A stretch of 64,000 nucleotides of DNA from RCIO01 sp965232405 (GCA_965232405.1 OZ246966.1:3100001-3164000); one strand, 5' to 3'; counted from the stretch's first letter, positions 7,591 to 16,910 are shown. The notes: generated from the sequence alone by a model not told the origin. Numbers and translations: made by a program.

Positions 7591-9243
7591 CTACCGGTCG
7601 GCCTCGCGCCAGCGCGGGTTGATCCAGGGTTCGAGGTTTTCAGACGGCAGCGGCTTGTTGCCGAGTATCAGGTCCGACGCCTTCTCGCCGACCATGATGG
7701 AAGGCGCATTGAGATTGCCGTTGGTGATGCGCGGGAAGATGGAGGAATCGACGACGCGCAGACCATCGACGCCGATCACCCGGCATTCGGGATCGACGAC
7801 GCTCATCGGATCGTCAGCGCGCCCGATGCGGCAGGTGCCGCAGGGATGATAGGCGCTCTCCACATGCTCGCGGACATGGGCGTCGAGTTGCTCGTCGGTG
7901 ACACAATCGGCGCCGGGTGAAATCTCTTCGCCGCGAAATGGATCGAATGCGGCCTGTCCGAATATCTCGCGCGTCAGTCGGATGCAGTGGCGAAAGTCCG
8001 TCCAGTCGTCGGGGTGCGACATGTAGTTGAACCGGATGATCGGATTGTCGTCCGGGTCGGAGGATCGAAGCGTGATCGCGCCGCGCGACTTCGATCGCAT
8101 CGGGCCGACATGCGCCTGGAAGCCGTGACCGTCGGCCGCCGTCTTGCCGTCATAGCGGATGGCGCCGGGGAGAAAATGATACTGGATGTCGGGATAGTCG
8201 ACCCCGGCGGCCGAGCGCACGAATGCGGCTGCCTCGAAATGGTTGGTGGCGCCGGGACCGGTGCGCGTGAACATCCATTGCGCGCCGATCAGCGCCTTGG
8301 AAAACAGGTCGAGCTTGGAGTTGAGCGTGATCGGTTTCAGCGACCGCTGCTGGATGTAGAGTTCCAGATGGTCCTGCAGGTTCTGACCAACGCCCGGTCG
8401 GTCGGCGACGACTTCGATGCCGTGCTCGGCCAGATGCGCCGCCGGCCCGATGCCCGACAGCATGAGCAGTTTCGGCGAATTGATCGACGATGCGGCGAGC
8501 ACCACTTCACGTCGTGCTTTAACGAGTTGAATCTGTTTGTCAGCCAATATTTCGACCCCGGTCGCGCGGTGATTCTCGATTGTCACCCTGCGCGCCAAGC
8601 CTCTGACGAGGCTGACATTTTTCCTGTTCAGGGCCGGCTTGAGATAGGCATTGGCGGCCGACCATCGGCGGCCATTGTGGATCGTCTGTTCCATCGGCCC
8701 GAAGCCTTCCTGCTTCGAACCGTTATAGTCTTCGGTGGTCTCGAAGCCTGCTTGCCTGCCGGCTTCGATGAACGCCGAGAAAAGCGGATTCTGGCGCTCG
8801 CCGCGCCGCACATGGAGCGGGCCGTCAGTGCCGCGCCAGCCGGCTTCCCCGCCATGTGAATGTTCCATCCGTTTGAAGTAGGGAAGCACGTCGGCGAAGC
8901 CCCAGCCGGCAGCACCTTCTTCGGCCCAGTGATCGAAGTCGCGCGCGTGACCGCGCACATAGACCATGCCGTTGATTGATGACGAGCCACCGATCACCTT
9001 GCCGCGCGGCGTGGCAAGCACGCGACCGCCGAGATTTGGATCCGGCTCGGTCTGGTAACCCCAGTCATAGACGCTGGTGTTCATCGGGATGGAGAATGCT
9101 GCCGGCATCTGGATGAGCGGGCCGAAATCGCTGCCGCCATACTCGATGACGATCACGCTGTAGCGGCCGTTCTCCGACAGGCGATAGGCGAGCGCGCAGC
9201 CGGCCGAGCCGGCGCCGACAATGACGAAATCGGCTTCAAGCAT
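7591..9243 (-). CDS. betA: Choline dehydrogenase BetA
   Basis: 550 residues of the GMC oxidoreductase family. It oxidises choline to betaine aldehyde with FAD, passing electrons to the respiratory chain. The N-terminal FAD-binding motif VGAGSAGCALAYRLSE (residues 8-23) is intact, the GMC signature GGSSSINGMVYVRGHARDFD follows near residue 85, and the second signature, ASSINSPKLLMLSGIGP, is near residue 255. The active-site His motif YHPCGTCRIG and the terminal NGNLNAPSIMVGEKASDLI block are typical of BetA. Its first 8 bases overlap the end of the upstream dehydratase gene, which implies translational coupling. Confidence 0.95.
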   Translation of the reverse strand: MLEADFVIVGAGSAGCALAYRLSENGRYSVIVIEYGGSDFGPLIQMPAAFSIPMNTSVYDWGYQTEPDPNLGGRVLATPRGKVIGGSSSINGMVYVRGHARDFDHWAEEGAAGWGFADVLPYFKRMEHSHGGEAGWRGTDGPLHVRRGERQNPLFSAFIEAGRQAGFETTEDYNGSKQEGFGPMEQTIHNGRRWSAANAYLKPALNRKNVSLVRGLARRVTIENHRATGVEILADKQIQLVKARREVVLAASSINSPKLLMLSGIGPAAHLAEHGIEVVADRPGVGQNLQDHLELYIQQRSLKPITLNSKLDLFSKALIGAQWMFTRTGPGATNHFEAAAFVRSAAGVDYPDIQYHFLPGAIRYDGKTAADGHGFQAHVGPMRSKSRGAITLRSSDPDDNPIIRFNYMSHPDDWTDFRHCIRLTREIFGQAAFDPFRGEEISPGADCVTDEQLDAHVREHVESAYHPCGTCRIGRADDPMSVVDPECRVIGVDGLRVVDSSIFPRITNGNLNAPSIMVGEKASDLILGNKPLPSENLEPWINPRWREADR

Positions 9244-10228
9244 CTGCGATGTGTCTCTGGAAATCGGCTACCGAGACATTGCCGCCGGTCGCGATCACGA
9301 CGACGGTCTTGCCGGTGACGTCGAGCGCACCGGACAATAGCGCGCCGAGCGCTGCCGCACCCGAAGGTTCCAAGACCAGCTTAAGACGTTCGAAGGCAAG
9401 TTTCATCGCCGGGCGCACGGATGTGTCCTGCACGGTCTGGCAGGCAATACCGGTTGCCTTGGCTATGGCGACAGGGGTTTCGCCCGGCCGGCGCGAAAGC
9501 AGGCCGTCGCATATCGATTTTGGACCGAGCGGCATCGTCTTGATCGTACCGCTCGCCAGCGATGTGCCAAGGCCGTTGAAGCCTAGAGGTTCGATCGCAT
9601 GAAACTGCGTATCGGGCGAAAGATGGTGGAAGGCGCTGGCGATGCCCGCGATCAAGCCTCCGCCGCCAACCGGACACAAGAGCATGTCGGCCTTTGCATC
9701 GCGCGCGGCGAGTTGGTCGATGATTTCCAGCCCGGCGCCTGCATGGCCGGCCACGAGTTCAGGGTCGTCGAACGGGTGCACAAGAACGCGGTTTTCGTCC
9801 CGCGCAATCTCGCGCGCCTTTTCCGACGAAACTTCCTCTCGGGCGCGCTCGCCGTGATCGGTCTGGACCACCGTTGCGCCGTAGCCCTTGGCGGCGTCTG
9901 ATTTCGCCTTTGGCGCATCGATCGGCATCACGATCGTGACCGGTATGCCGAGTGTCTGACCCGCCGCCGCAAGACCCTGCGCAAAATTGCCCGACGAATG
10001 GCCGACGACGCCACGGGCGCGTTCTTCGGGCGTGAGTTGGGTGAGACGCCAATAGGCGCCGCGCACTTTGAAGGAACCAGCCCATTGCAGCGATTCAGGC
10101 TTCACGAAGACGCGGCTGGCGCCTGTCAGCGCCGCAAGCGGGCGCGATTCCAGCAGCGGCGTGACCTGGGTAACACGCGACGTCGTTTCATAGGCGCGGC
10201 GCAGATGATCGAGCGAGGCCAGGGGCAT
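9236..10228 (-). CDS. PLP-dependent threonine/serine dehydratase family protein
   Basis: 330 residues, fold-type II PLP enzyme. The PLP lysine lies in SFKVRGA (Lys53), the phosphate-binding loop is VGGGGLIAG (about 190-198), and the SSGNFAQG motif contacts the substrate carboxylate. There is no C-terminal ACT domain, so it resembles catabolic threonine/serine dehydratases (TdcB type) or serine racemase-like enzymes more than biosynthetic IlvA. Expected reaction: deamination of threonine or serine to a 2-oxoacid. It is embedded in the bet operon, 5 bases after betC and overlapping betA. That position is unusual and suggests a role in using betaine-derived glycine/serine, or simple co-regulation. 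A GAGGAG site precedes the ATG. Confidence 0.88.
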   Translation of the reverse strand: MPLASLDHLRRAYETTSRVTQVTPLLESRPLAALTGASRVFVKPESLQWAGSFKVRGAYWRLTQLTPEERARGVVGHSSGNFAQGLAAAGQTLGIPVTIVMPIDAPKAKSDAAKGYGATVVQTDHGERAREEVSSEKAREIARDENRVLVHPFDDPELVAGHAGAGLEIIDQLAARDAKADMLLCPVGGGGLIAGIASAFHHLSPDTQFHAIEPLGFNGLGTSLASGTIKTMPLGPKSICDGLLSRRPGETPVAIAKATGIACQTVQDTSVRPAMKLAFERLKLVLEPSGAAALGALLSGALDVTGKTVVVIATGGNVSVADFQRHIADA

Positions 10229-10233
10229 CGTCG

Positions 10234-11760
10234 TTATTCTCCTCGTGGAAAGCGCTTGTTCTCTTCAAGCACGTTGAGGTCCATATGGTTGCGCATATAG
10301 CGCTCGGAGGCCTTCTGTAGCGGCTGGAAATCCCACGGGTAGTACGCCCCGTTGCGCAGCGCGGGATAGACCACCCAGCGCCGCGCCTGACTTTCGCGCA
10401 CCTCGGCGTCGAAGCGCGTCATGTCCCATCGGGCCCGCACCTTGGCCGCAAATTCAGCGACAACTGCCTCATATGCGGGGTCATCGGCGAGGTTGGTCAG
10501 TTCGTTGGGGTCTGCCTGCAGGTCGAAGAGTTGCGGCGGGTCGATTTCGCAATGGACGAATTTGTACCGATCGTCGCGGATGGCAACCATCGGCGCGTAT
10601 GAGCCTTCGGCTGCGTATTCCATCAGCACCGGCTCGTCGCGAACCTCACCATTGATGAGCGGAACCAACGACTGGCCGTCCGTCCAAGGCATGATGGCGT
10701 CCATGTCAACGCCGGCTAGGTCGCAAAGCGTCGGCAGGACATCGAGATTGGACACCGGTGTTTCAGTCAGCCCGTCGGGCAAGCCGGGTCCCGCGATCAT
10801 CAACGGCACGCGCGACGAGCCCTCGAAGAAGCTCATCTTGAACCACAATCCGCGCTCGCCCAGCATGTCGCCGTGATCGGAGCAGAACAGGATGATCGTG
10901 TCGTCGCGCATGCGCGTGCGCGTCAGCACGTCGATGATCTCGCCAATCTTTTCGTCGAGATAGCTGATATTGGCGAAGTATCCGCGCCGCGAACGGCGGA
11001 CGTCATCAGGCGTGATGTCGTAGCTGGCATAGTCGGCAGCGTGGTAGAGCCGCTGCGAATGAGGGTCCTGATCCTCCAGCGGGATTGCACCGGTTTCGGG
11101 CTCAAGAGCTGGGCAGTTCTCGTAGATATCCCAGAACTTGCGCCGAGCCACATAGGGATCGTGCGGGTGGGTGAAGCTCACGGTCAGGCACCAGGGCTCG
11201 CGGTCGGCATCGTCTGACCTACGGGCAAGCTGGTAAAGCTTTTGGACGGCGTGGAACGCGACCTCGTCGTCATATTCCAGTTGGTTGGAGGTTTCAGCCA
11301 CGCCGGCTCCGGTGACCGATCCGAGATTGTGATACCACCAATCGATGCGCTCGCCGGGTTTGCGGTAGTCCGGCGTCCAGCCGAAATCAGCGGGGTAGAC
11401 GTCTGTGGTCAGCCGCTCCTCGAAGCCGTGCAACTGGTCCGGTCCGACAAAGTGCATCTTGCCGGACAGGCAGGTGTGATAGCCGGCGGCGCGCAAATGG
11501 TGGGCATAGGTCGGGATCGACGAGGCAAACTCGGCCGCATTGTCATAGACGCCTGTGCGAGACGGAAGCTGCCCACTCATGAAGGCAGCGCGGCCCGGGG
11601 CGCAGAGCGGGGAGGCCGTGTAGTTGTTGGCAAACCGCATCGAGCGCTCGGCAAGCTCCCGCAGGTTTGGCGCATGCAGAAAATCAGCCGGACCGTCGGG
11701 AAACAGCGTGCCGTTCAGCTGATCCACCATCAGAATGAGAATGTTGGGGCGTGGCTTCAT
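10234..11760 (-). CDS. betC: Choline-sulfatase BetC
   Basis: 508 residues of the type I sulfatase family. It hydrolyses choline-O-sulfate to choline and sulfate, feeding BetA. The formylglycine motif is LCAPGRAAF with the modified Cys53, the metal-binding pair is MVDQ near the N-terminus and FCSDHGDMLGERGLW in the middle. The C-terminal ARRWVVYPALRNGAYYPWDFQP segment is characteristic of the choline-sulfatase C-terminal domain. There is no signal peptide, so it acts in the cytoplasm. The start overlaps the betI stop by four bases (ATGA). Confidence 0.95.
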   Translation of the reverse strand: MKPRPNILILMVDQLNGTLFPDGPADFLHAPNLRELAERSMRFANNYTASPLCAPGRAAFMSGQLPSRTGVYDNAAEFASSIPTYAHHLRAAGYHTCLSGKMHFVGPDQLHGFEERLTTDVYPADFGWTPDYRKPGERIDWWYHNLGSVTGAGVAETSNQLEYDDEVAFHAVQKLYQLARRSDDADREPWCLTVSFTHPHDPYVARRKFWDIYENCPALEPETGAIPLEDQDPHSQRLYHAADYASYDITPDDVRRSRRGYFANISYLDEKIGEIIDVLTRTRMRDDTIILFCSDHGDMLGERGLWFKMSFFEGSSRVPLMIAGPGLPDGLTETPVSNLDVLPTLCDLAGVDMDAIMPWTDGQSLVPLINGEVRDEPVLMEYAAEGSYAPMVAIRDDRYKFVHCEIDPPQLFDLQADPNELTNLADDPAYEAVVAEFAAKVRARWDMTRFDAEVRESQARRWVVYPALRNGAYYPWDFQPLQKASERYMRNHMDLNVLEENKRFPRGE

Positions 11761-12350
11761 GTCGACCCTTTTGTGCCTGCGAGTTTGGTGTCGAGGTAGT
11801 CGCGAACCAGCATTGTCGCGGAGCCGGCGTCCGGTGGCCCGTCCTTCAAGGCGCGGCGGATATAGAGCCCGTCGATCAGCGCGGCGATGCCCTCTGCCAC
11901 CAGGACAGCTTCTGCGCGCGGAAGCAGCAGCGCAAGCCCGCTCATCAGGTTGGAGTGCAGCCTGCGAGCATAGACCTTGAGAAGGCGGCGCAGTTCCGAC
12001 GATCGCTGCGCCTCGACATAGAAGGCAAGCCAGGCAGCAATCGTCTCGGCTTTGAATTGCTGCTCCGAAAAGTTGACCGCGATAATCGCCTCGATCCTCC
12101 CGCGCGGCGTGGCTGCGCCGGAGAGCATGCGGCTGGCATCGCTGCCAAGTCCCGCAAGAATGTGGCGCATGGTGGCCTGCAGCAACTCGTCCTTGGCGCC
12201 GAAATAGTGGTGCGCAAGGGCCGGAGAAACGCCAGCGCGGCCGGCAATGTCGGACATCGTAACGTCAAGCGAGCCGCGCTCGCCGATCGCCACGATTGCG
12301 GCGTCGATGAGTGCGCGCTTGCGCAGCGGTTCCATACCGACCTTGGGCAT
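11757..12350 (-). CDS. betI: TetR-family repressor BetI
   Basis: 197 residues, the length typical of BetI. The N-terminal DNA-binding domain reads RKRALIDAAIVAIGERGSLD...MSDIAGRAGVSPALAHHYFGAKDELLQATMRHIL, in which the recognition helix VSPALAHHYF is close to that of known BetI proteins. It should repress the bet operon in the absence of choline. It is the first gene of the operon and overlaps betC by four bases. A perfect 14-base palindrome lies 19-32 bases upstream of the start, consistent with autoregulation. Confidence 0.93.
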   Translation of the reverse strand: MPKVGMEPLRKRALIDAAIVAIGERGSLDVTMSDIAGRAGVSPALAHHYFGAKDELLQATMRHILAGLGSDASRMLSGAATPRGRIEAIIAVNFSEQQFKAETIAAWLAFYVEAQRSSELRRLLKVYARRLHSNLMSGLALLLPRAEAVLVAEGIAALIDGLYIRRALKDGPPDAGSATMLVRDYLDTKLAGTKGST

Positions 12351-12368
12351 CTGGCGACCCTATTTTTA

Positions 12369-12382
12369 ATTGACTAGTCAAT
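12369..12382. promoter_or_regulatory. Probable BetI operator
   Basis: Perfect palindrome ATTGACTAGTCAAT centred between betI and the divergent thiolase gene, flanked on both sides by nearly symmetric A/T runs (TATTTTTA and ATAAAAATA). Position just upstream of betI and the TetR-type symmetry fit a BetI-binding site. I recall BetI sites in other bacteria containing TTGA...TCAA arms, which agrees, but binding is not shown. Confidence 0.75.
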
Positions 12383-12460
12383 CAATAAAAATAGTTGGCG
12401 CAACCGAAAAAGATGATGTACGACGCCGCTGAATTGGTTCATCTTTGAACAAAATCGTTG

Positions 12461-12483
12461 CACGCCGTCGCTGATACGGCGTG
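12461..12483. promoter_or_regulatory. Inverted repeat upstream of the thiolase gene
   Basis: Arms CACGCCGT and ACGGCGTG with a 7-base spacer, ending 29 bases before the thiolase start codon. It may be an operator or an mRNA hairpin over the leader. No matching regulator is recognised. Confidence 0.4.
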
Positions 12484-12512
12484 TTACGATAAGCCTCTAT
12501 GGAGACCGCGAA

Positions 12513-13679
12513 ATGACTGCTGCAATAGTTGGCTGGGCGCATTTGCCGTTTGGCAAGCGCGAGGGCGAGACGCTTGAGGACATGATCGTGAAGGTCGCCG
12601 CCGAGGCGATCGAACATGCGGGCGTCGAACCGGATCAGATCGACGAGATCGTGCTGGGGCACTTCAATGCCGGTTTTTCGGCGCAGGACTTCACCGCGAG
12701 CCTTGTGCTGCAGGCAGATGACCGGCTGCGCTTCAAGCCGGCAACGCGGGTTGAAAACGCATGCGCCACCGGCTCGGCCGCGGTGCGGCAGGGCAAACGG
12801 GCAGTTGATTCCGGCGCTGCCAAGGTCGTGCTGGTCGTTGGTGCCGAACAGATGACGACGACGCCGGGGCCGGAGGTCGGCAAGAACCTGCTCAGGGCGT
12901 CCTACCTGCCCGAAGACGGTGAAACGCCGGCCGGTTTCGCAGGTGTGTTCGGCAAGATTGCCCAGGCCTACTTCCAGCGCTTTGGCGACCAGTCCGACGC
13001 GCTGGCGATGATCGCGGCCAAGAACCACAAGAACGGCGTGGAAAACCCCTATGCGCAGATGCGCAAGGATCTCGGCTACGATTTCTGCCGCCAGGAGAGC
13101 GATAAGAACCCGTTTGTGGCTGGCCCGCTGAAGCGTACTGATTGCTCGCTTGTCTCCGATGGCGCCGCAGCGCTGGTGCTTGCCGAAATGGACACGGCGC
13201 TGACCATGAAACGCGCCATCGCGTTTCGCGCCAACGAGCATGTGCAGGATTTCCTGCCGATGTCGAAGCGCGACATCATCATGTTTGATGGATGCTCCGA
13301 AGCTTGGTCGCGGGCGCTGGCAAAGGCGCGCGTGTCGCTGGATGATCTGTCATTTGTCGAAACGCATGACTGCTTCACCATCGCCGAACTGATTGAATAT
13401 GAGGCGATGGGCCTCGCGCCGCGCGGCGAGGGCGCAAAGATCGCTCTGGAAGGCCAGACGGAAAAGAACGGCCGGCTGCCGGTCAATCCTTCCGGTGGGC
13501 TGAAAGCCAAGGGCCATCCCATCGGCGCAACCGGCGTTTCCATGCATGTGCTGACCTCGATGCAGCTGACTGGCGAAGCCGGCGGCATCCAGATCCCCAA
13601 CGCCACGCTTGGCGGCATCTTCAACATGGGCGGCGCCGCGGTGGCCAACTACGTCTCGATCCTCGAGCGGATCAAGTAG
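12513..13679 (+). CDS. Thiolase of the SCP-x/acetyl-CoA acetyltransferase type
   Basis: 388 residues. The catalytic Cys84 sits in VENACATGSAA, the HDCFTIAE motif near residue 290 is the one seen in SCP-x and archaeal-type thiolases (HDCF rather than NEAF of FadA), and the C-terminal GGLKAKGHPIGATG carries the active-site His. Such enzymes condense or cleave acyl-CoA thioesters; some need a small OB-fold DUF35 partner, which is not seen here. A GGAG site lies 8 bases before ATG 12513. The gene is divergent from betI, so the two share a 162-base control region containing the BetI palindrome; co-control by BetI is possible but unproven. Confidence 0.88.
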   Translation: MTAAIVGWAHLPFGKREGETLEDMIVKVAAEAIEHAGVEPDQIDEIVLGHFNAGFSAQDFTASLVLQADDRLRFKPATRVENACATGSAAVRQGKRAVDSGAAKVVLVVGAEQMTTTPGPEVGKNLLRASYLPEDGETPAGFAGVFGKIAQAYFQRFGDQSDALAMIAAKNHKNGVENPYAQMRKDLGYDFCRQESDKNPFVAGPLKRTDCSLVSDGAAALVLAEMDTALTMKRAIAFRANEHVQDFLPMSKRDIIMFDGCSEAWSRALAKARVSLDDLSFVETHDCFTIAELIEYEAMGLAPRGEGAKIALEGQTEKNGRLPVNPSGGLKAKGHPIGATGVSMHVLTSMQLTGEAGGIQIPNATLGGIFNMGGAAVANYVSILERIK

Positions 13680-13682
13680 GCC

Positions 13683-14459
13683 CTAATCGTTGGAGCCCTT
13701 GGCGTAGGCCGCGTCGTAAGGGGACAGGCCGATCAGGCCCGCGGCCGGAATTTTCAGCGCTGGTTGCCGGAAATCGAATCCGGCAACCAGACCCATGAAA
13801 TGCATCTCAAAGCCCGAAACCGCGCCGACAGCGAAGCCGAACAGGCCGCCCAGGGTGACGTGAAGGTCGGAGACATCGTCACGCCAGCCGACGTTCACGA
13901 TGCCGGGTGCGAAGTCCCGCCCGGTGGCGTTGGGCGGCAAAATGCCACCGAACTCAGGAACCTGTCGCAGAACGTGTGCGACGAAGGTGTTGGAGTTGGG
14001 CCCGGGCCAGATTCGGTAATCGCCGCGATGCGAGAACGGATAGCTGCCAACTGCCGCCTCGATTTTCGGAATCAATCGCGCGGCGTCGTCACCTTTGACT
14101 GAATGTACGATCCACGGCGTGTTTGAATACCAGCGGCCATCCGCCGGGTAGGCGTTGCGGCGCACCGGCGACCCCCAGCCGACTTTGTCGTAGCGATCAT
14201 ATTCGCCTTCACCTGCCTTTTTGGTGACGATCCAGCTATGGATTGCGAAAGCGCCTTTCAGCCCGCCTGTTCTGGCCGCCATCAGGTAGATAGCAGGCTC
14301 CGGATCGTCGCCGGCTACGGGCAGAACGCCGCTGGCAGACCAGTCAGCGGATCGCCAGGACGCCGGCCTTTCCCTGATTTCCCACCATGCCAGCGTGATC
14401 AGCGCAGGCGCGATGAACACGACCAGGATGAACAGGACCAAACGTTTTAGCAGGCGCAT
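13683..14459 (-). CDS. DUF3750 family membrane-anchored protein
   Basis: 258 residues. An N-terminal signal anchor (residues 1-26, RLVLFILVVFIAPALITLAWW) is followed by a periplasmic domain with the sequence features of DUF3750: HSWIVTKKAGEGEYDRYDKVGWG, RWYSNTPWIVHSVKG, and the WPGPNSNTFVAHVLRQVPE block, whose Asn-Ser-Asn-Thr and HV residues resemble a catalytic-like loop. The biochemical role of the family is unknown to me. It is convergent with the thiolase gene (3-base gap) and divergent from the asparaginase gene, so it is a single-gene unit. Confidence 0.82.
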   Translation of the reverse strand: MRLLKRLVLFILVVFIAPALITLAWWEIRERPASWRSADWSASGVLPVAGDDPEPAIYLMAARTGGLKGAFAIHSWIVTKKAGEGEYDRYDKVGWGSPVRRNAYPADGRWYSNTPWIVHSVKGDDAARLIPKIEAAVGSYPFSHRGDYRIWPGPNSNTFVAHVLRQVPEFGGILPPNATGRDFAPGIVNVGWRDDVSDLHVTLGGLFGFAVGAVSGFEMHFMGLVAGFDFRQPALKIPAAGLIGLSPYDAAYAKGSND

Positions 14460-14541
14460 TGACGCGGAAAACCTTTGCGTTGCTTCTCACGAAGGCATAG
14501 TTGCCCGAAACGCTCTCACAAACTGACTTTCTGGTGATTGA

Positions 14542-15555
14542 ATGGCCAATCCGGTCCTTGTCGAAGTCCTGCGTGGCGGTATCGTGGAAAGTAGGCATCG
14601 CGGCTCAGTAGTCGTCTGTGATGCCGATGGCGGGCTTGTTTTGGAGGTCGGCAACGTTTCCCAGCCGGTGTTTCCACGCTCGGCGGTGAAAGCGATACAG
14701 GCGCTGCCGCTGATCGAAAGCGGTACCGCTGACGCCTACGGCTTTGGCGACAAGGAGATCGCGCTTGCCTGCGCCTCCCATTCGGGCGAGCCTGCGCACG
14801 CGGCACTGGCGCAATCGATGCTCGGTGCGGCAGGGCTGGACGTGAACGCCCTGGAGTGCGGAGCGCACTGGCCGATGGGACAGGATGCAACGGTCGGTTT
14901 GGCCGGAAACGGCGAGCCGTCGGCCCTGCACAACAATTGCTCCGGCAAACATGCCGGTTTCATCTGCACATGCGTACACCAAGGCGCGGACCCGAAGGGT
15001 TATGTCGGGCACAGCCACAAATCCCAACAATGGGTGCGCGAGGCGATGGAGGCCGTGACCGGCGCGGTACACGGTGAGGACGTCTGCGGAACGGACGGCT
15101 GCTCGATCCCGACCTATGCCGTGCCGCTGAAGAACCTAGCGCTTGGTTTCGCCCGCATGGCGACTGGCACGGGCTTCGGGCCGGAGCGGGCGAGGGCCGC
15201 GCGTCGCATCTTTTCAGCCTGCATGAGCGAGCCGTTCTTTGTTGCGGGAACCGACCGCGCCGACACCAGGCTGATGGAGGCGGGCAAAGGCCGCATATTC
15301 ACAAAGACAGGTGCCGAAGGCGTGTTTTGCGCAGCACTTCCTGAACTCGGGCTCGGCATTGCACTCAAATGCGATGACGGCACCACCCGTGCCGCGGAGG
15401 TGATGGTTGCGGCGGTTCTGGCCCGGCTTCTGGAACATGACGGGGAACTGGTCGCAAAGTTAGGCGAACTGGCGGCCCCTAAACTGACCAACTGGAACGG
15501 CATCGAGGTTGGCGCGCTGCGCCCTGTCGGGGCTATCGCGCCTCAGCCAACCTGA
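14542..15555 (+). CDS. Asparaginase of the rhizobial ReAV (asparaginase II) family
   Basis: 337 residues, unrelated to the E. coli AnsA/AnsB fold. Motifs of the Rhizobium etli thermolabile asparaginase family are present: the SxxK pair Ser47/Lys50 (PRSAVKA), ACASHSGEPAHA, HNNCSGKHAG, and DVCGTDGCSIPTYAVPL. Members fold like serine beta-lactamases, coordinate zinc through conserved Cys residues, and hydrolyse asparagine to aspartate and ammonia. There is no signal peptide. The start ATG 14542 has only a weak ribosome site. Its 3' end overlaps the convergent beta-helix gene by 13 bases. Confidence 0.88.
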   Translation: MANPVLVEVLRGGIVESRHRGSVVVCDADGGLVLEVGNVSQPVFPRSAVKAIQALPLIESGTADAYGFGDKEIALACASHSGEPAHAALAQSMLGAAGLDVNALECGAHWPMGQDATVGLAGNGEPSALHNNCSGKHAGFICTCVHQGADPKGYVGHSHKSQQWVREAMEAVTGAVHGEDVCGTDGCSIPTYAVPLKNLALGFARMATGTGFGPERARAARRIFSACMSEPFFVAGTDRADTRLMEAGKGRIFTKTGAEGVFCAALPELGLGIALKCDDGTTRAAEVMVAAVLARLLEHDGELVAKLGELAAPKLTNWNGIEVGALRPVGAIAPQPT

Positions 15556-16910
15556 TTGCGCTCGACCAGAATGTTAGGGAAGCCGGACGTTGGCTGCGTC
15601 GCAAGGTCATCCGTCGCGCGCTCGGTCCAGCGATGGCCGACAATCGCGCCATTTGCCGCCTTGTCGATGACATTCTCGGAGATAACGGCGGTGCCGGTCC
15701 CTTCGACCACCGACACGGCGATGCCCTCGCCAACTTCACGGATCACATTGCCGGTGGCGACGACGTTGCGCATGAATGGACCCCAGCCGATATGCATGCC
15801 GTAACGCGGTGCGTTTTCGATCACGTTTCCGGTCGCGCTGGTATCGGCTTCAACCGTGATGCCGACGCCAAATCCAGGCGGGTCGGCCGGGTAGGGGCCC
15901 GACGTCCGCAGATTTCGCACTATGTTTCCGGAACAGACGGCCATACGCCCGTTTTCGTTGAAATTGACGACCGAGATGCCGTTTGCCGCGCCGTCGACGA
16001 TGTTGGAGCTGATGACCGCGCCCTGAAACGCGAACTCGGCGTAGATTGCGGTCTCGCCTGAACGGCTGCAGTTGTTGCCGGTAATCTGGAGGTTGCTCGC
16101 GCCGTTGGCCCGGATGGCTGAAAAGGCGCAGTCGGCGACCACATTGTTGGCGACGATGACGTTGCTGGCGCGATAGACGTTGATCCCGTTGCCGAACGGT
16201 CCGGTGCCGCCGTGCAGCGCGTGGATGCGCTCCACCCGGTTGGCATCGACGATGGTGCCGTCTTCGCCAATTGCACTGCGGTGAACGAGAATGCCGCCAT
16301 TGTCGCAGTCGTTGACCGTGTTGCCGGCGATCCGGAGCCCGGTCGAATCGATCACCCAGATAGCGGCTTCGGCAGCGGTGGTCACATGCGTCCGCTCTAT
16401 CCGTCCGCCACAGCCTTCCAGCACGATGCCGTATTTGCCGCTGCCGGCGACCGTGCAGTTTTCGATGACCGTTTGGGGCACGCCCGCGAAATGGAGCAAT
16501 CCGTTCACGGCCCCTTCAAGAGTGCGCCGTCCGCCATCGAAGGTGATGCCGGTCAGTTCAATATGGCTGCTGCCGCGCGCCGAAACCATGAAGTCGCCGC
16601 CACCGAACAGGAGTTTGGTTGCCCCGGGTACGCCACTCAGGCGGACACGATCCGGAAACCTGATATTGGACACGACATAGCTGCCTGCGGGGAGAAAGAC
16701 CGACAGGTCCTGCTCGCTCGCATTGTCGAGCATGGACTGAAATGCCCGGCTTTGGTCGACTGGCGCGTTGGCGAAGACACCCAACTCGGTCGCTTCGATT
16801 GAGCCTCGTAGCGCGAATCCGGCGGCGTTTTCGGAAGCGCTGGCGGCAACCGGAGCGCCGGCCGCGGCCGTACCAATCGACGCGGCAAGAAATCGACGTC
16901 TGTTCCACAT
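15543..16910 (-). CDS. Tat-exported right-handed beta-helix protein (TIGR03808-like)
   Basis: 455 residues from ATG 16910. The N-terminus MWNRRRFLAASIGTAAAG is a twin-arginine signal, then a parallel beta-helix built from many short rungs with alternating Asn/Val/Ile ladders (ITGNNC, VIENCTV, VIVANNVV, VISSNIV, NVVATGNVI). This matches what I know as the rhizobial 'TAT-translocated repetitive protein' family. Beta-helices of this kind often bind or cleave polysaccharides, but no catalytic residues are evident. Start: ATG 16928 is in frame, but the GGGAG site 11 bases upstream of 16910 and the standard length of the Tat n-region favour the shorter form. Confidence 0.8.
   Translation of the reverse strand: MWNRRRFLAASIGTAAAGAPVAASASENAAGFALRGSIEATELGVFANAPVDQSRAFQSMLDNASEQDLSVFLPAGSYVVSNIRFPDRVRLSGVPGATKLLFGGGDFMVSARGSSHIELTGITFDGGRRTLEGAVNGLLHFAGVPQTVIENCTVAGSGKYGIVLEGCGGRIERTHVTTAAEAAIWVIDSTGLRIAGNTVNDCDNGGILVHRSAIGEDGTIVDANRVERIHALHGGTGPFGNGINVYRASNVIVANNVVADCAFSAIRANGASNLQITGNNCSRSGETAIYAEFAFQGAVISSNIVDGAANGISVVNFNENGRMAVCSGNIVRNLRTSGPYPADPPGFGVGITVEADTSATGNVIENAPRYGMHIGWGPFMRNVVATGNVIREVGEGIAVSVVEGTGTAVISENVIDKAANGAIVGHRWTERATDDLATQPTSGFPNILVERNQVG

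Noticed and set aside
12378..13241. A 287-codon minus-strand frame opposite the thiolase gene
   Set aside because: Would lie across the BetI operator and the thiolase coding region; no domain seen.
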